A stretch of DNA of 64,000 nucleotides from Chryseosolibacter sp049791675. GTDB lineage: Bacteria > Bacteroidota > Bacteroidia > Cytophagales > Cyclobacteriaceae. Where the stretch lies: assembly GCA_049791675.1 (NCBI GenBank), contig JBARAD010000076.1:1-64000 (forward strand), in the 5' to 3' direction. The translations under genes were made by a program, and so were the position numbers. Of this stretch, positions 62,500 through 64,000 are shown in pieces (positions within the stretch are counted from its first letter, which is position 1; every line of letters starts with the position of its first letter). Under the pieces are notes generated by a model, which did not search any database, was not told the origin of the DNA, and saw nothing but the letters and a program-made list of their open reading frames with translations.

Positions 62500-64000
62500 T
62501 TACTTGCCGATCAGTTTATCAAAGGTATTCGTCGCCACGAAGTGATAGTTTGGCCTCGCTTTCCTGTAAATGTCACGGGCGCGATGCTTTCCCACATCTG
62601 TTTTCATGAATTCGTTATACAGGGGGCTCAGGAATTTTCTCCTGCCCGTATGGATCAAAAAGTCTTCTATCCGGGGCAGCATCTTGTCGTAGTTGTTGCG
62701 GATAGCGATCACACCCCACTCCGCGATGATCTCTGAATTTCCGGAGGCCGTAAAGTTTCCGAAGTTATCAAAGGCAGCCATTTGCTCCTGTGATAGTTCG
62801 GCAGGCAGGTTCCTGAGAAGGTGAAGCCACTCGTGTGAACTCCATTCGCGGGTGAGACTTTTATCCAATTTCTTCTCTGTCTCCCACGATGCCAACAACT
62901 GATCTACTTTCTGAAAACGCTGTGACACTGGCTGCGGCACATGCTCGGGCAATCCTTCTGTTTCAATCCATTCGTTAAAGGAGGCGCGGTCAAGGTCTAT
63001 GTTGTATTTAGACTTATAGTAATTGGTGATATAGGTGATAAATGTTTCCGTATCGAGGGAGCTGAACGCATTTTCCGAGAAATAGTCCTTGAGGAACGCG
63101 TCAAATTTGTCGCGGCCATGTTTTTCTTCGATGGAACGGAGAAAGAAGTAACCTTTATTATACGCGATGCTCGTAACGCCCTCATCCGGGTTTCTTCCTT
63201 CCAGGTCAAGCCTGAGACGCGTATCCGCAAACTGGTTCTTATTGCGCAGGGATTCCACTTCATCGTGCAGCTCCTGTAAATTCAGCGCGGCAAGCATCTC
63301 CGCATAATCCTCGCCGTAGAGTTTTTCCATGATGCGTGTTTCGAAATAGACGGTGAAGCCTTCATTCAGCCAGAAGTCATTCCAGGTGGCGTTGGTCACC
63401 AGGTTACCGGACCAGCTATGCGCAAGTTCATGGGCAATCAGCGAGGTGAGGGAACGGTCCCCGGCAAGGATCGTTGGCGTGGCGAACGTCAAACGCGGAT
63501 TTTCCATTCCCCCGAACGGAAAGCTTGGAGGAAGCACAAGCACATCATAGCGATCCCACTGATAGGGGCCGTATAATGACTCCGCGCCCGCGATCATTTT
63601 TTCCAGGTCTGCAAATTCCCATGCTGCCTTGTCCATCAGTGCATTTTCGGCATACACCCCGCTGCGGTCACTGATGGGTTTAAAAGTGATGTCTCCGACG
63701 GCGAGCGCCAGCAAATATGACGGGATGGGTTGATTCATTTCGAAGTGATATTGCCCTGTTCCATTTTTTTGCTGAGGATTGGTTGCACTCATTAACGCCA
63801 GCAGTTCTTTCGGAACACTGACGTCTGCTTCGTAGGTAAAGCGGACCCCGGGCGTATCCTGGCATGGCACCCATGTTCTCGCAAGGATGGCCTGCGACTG
63901 GGTGAAGAGAAAAGGGAAGTTCTTCCCGGCAGTCTGCTGAGGAGTCAACCACTGCAAAGCCTCTGCCTCCGGACTCGTCTCATAGGCGATGTGTATCATC
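62500..64000 (-). CDS. M1 aminopeptidase (leukotriene A4 hydrolase-like), 5' end outside window
   Basis: The frame runs open to the window edge, so the N-terminal beta-saddle is partly missing. Visible: PFGGMENPRLTF (the G-x-M-E-N exopeptidase motif), zinc site HELAHSW with Glu in LNEGFTVYFE, and the C-terminal helical domain with FNEWIETEGLP, as in leukotriene A4 hydrolase/aminopeptidase B. It releases N-terminal residues from peptides. Unlike the two peptidases at 35-40 kb, it keeps the full GGMEN motif, so it is a distinct M1 branch. Confidence 0.92.
   Translation of the reverse strand, partial: MIHIAYETSPEAEALQWLTPQQTAGKNFPFLFTQSQAILARTWVPCQDTPGVRFTYEADVSVPKELLALMSATNPQQKNGTGQYHFEMNQPIPSYLLALAVGDITFKPISDRSGVYAENALMDKAAWEFADLEKMIAGAESLYGPYQWDRYDVLVLPPSFPFGGMENPRLTFATPTILAGDRSLTSLIAHELAHSWSGNLVTNATWNDFWLNEGFTVYFETRIMEKLYGEDYAEMLAALNLQELHDEVESLRNKNQFADTRLRLDLEGRNPDEGVTSIAYNKGYFFLRSIEEKHGRDKFDAFLKDYFSENAFSSLDTETFITYITNYYKSKYNIDLDRASFNEWIETEGLPEHVPQPVSQRFQKVDQLLASWETEKKLDKSLTREWSSHEWLHLLRNLPAELSQEQMAAFDNFGNFTASGNSEIIAEWGVIAIRNNYDKMLPRIEDFLIHTGRRKFLSPLYNEFMKTDVGKHRARDIYRKARPNYHFVATNTFDKLIGK

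Overview
The window is chromosomal DNA of a Bacteroidota bacterium, most likely a gliding member of the Cytophagales (the phylum is well supported; the order is inferred). Evidence: the gliding/type IX secretion genes gldB, gldD and gldE, a secreted protein with SprB repeats and a type IX sorting tail, a SusC/SusD pair, a RagB-type lipoprotein, many lipoproteins with a short lipobox, few Shine-Dalgarno sequences, and several -7 promoter elements of the Bacteroidota form TAnnTTTG. No tRNA, rRNA, CRISPR array or prophage was seen. Base composition is even, close to half GC.

Layout. 1-4 kb: a cut-off acetyltransferase, a 2H phosphoesterase, a secreted tandem YciI protein, and an aminotransferase/EamA transporter pair. 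4-8.4 kb, minus strand: mutY-ssb-gldE-gldD-lipoprotein, a Bacteroidota synteny block. 8.4-11.4 kb, plus strand: an HU protein, a TPR protein, a 29-residue basic protein resembling the AURKAIP1/COX24 (mS38) ribosomal family, and RNase G. 11.4-12.6 kb: a patch of small palindromes with a GCTAAAGC core around a REP-associated tyrosine transposase (RAYT) whose conserved N-terminal Trp codon is TGA. 12.6-30.4 kb, mostly minus: SprB-repeat adhesin, AsmA-like protein, aldehyde dehydrogenase, two OmpA proteins, patatin/BamA-like protein, M23 peptidase, DsbD, LysA. 30.5-41.6 kb: hydrolase, prmA, tpiA, gldB, a DUF6702 protein divergent from HupE/UreJ, two tandem M1-like metallopeptidases, an acetyltransferase and a threonine/serine dehydratase. 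41.6-46.6 kb: polA, an acyl-CoA synthetase and a DinB protein.

47.2-61 kb, plus strand, is the main accessory locus. SusC and SusD are followed by a lipoprotein with two alpha/beta-hydrolase domains (the first like CE15 glucuronoyl esterases) and then three genes of planctomycete type: a PSCyt1-DUF1549-DUF1553 cytochrome, a Tat-exported DUF1501 protein, and a membrane cytochrome carrying leucine-rich repeats and a chitobiase-type C-terminal domain. I infer that uptake and de-esterification of a complex glycan are coupled to a periplasmic redox module; no glycoside hydrolase is present. The window ends with a 2OG-Fe(II) oxygenase, a LEA14-like lipoprotein, a candidate 32-residue membrane protein and the C-terminal part of an M1 aminopeptidase.

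Points most worth a second look: the RAYT/palindrome patch, including two related copies that differ by exactly one hairpin; the SusCD-planctomycete cytochrome locus; a DNA polymerase I whose proofreading site is degenerate; the two overlooked small proteins; and the mirrored architecture of the SprB-repeat protein.
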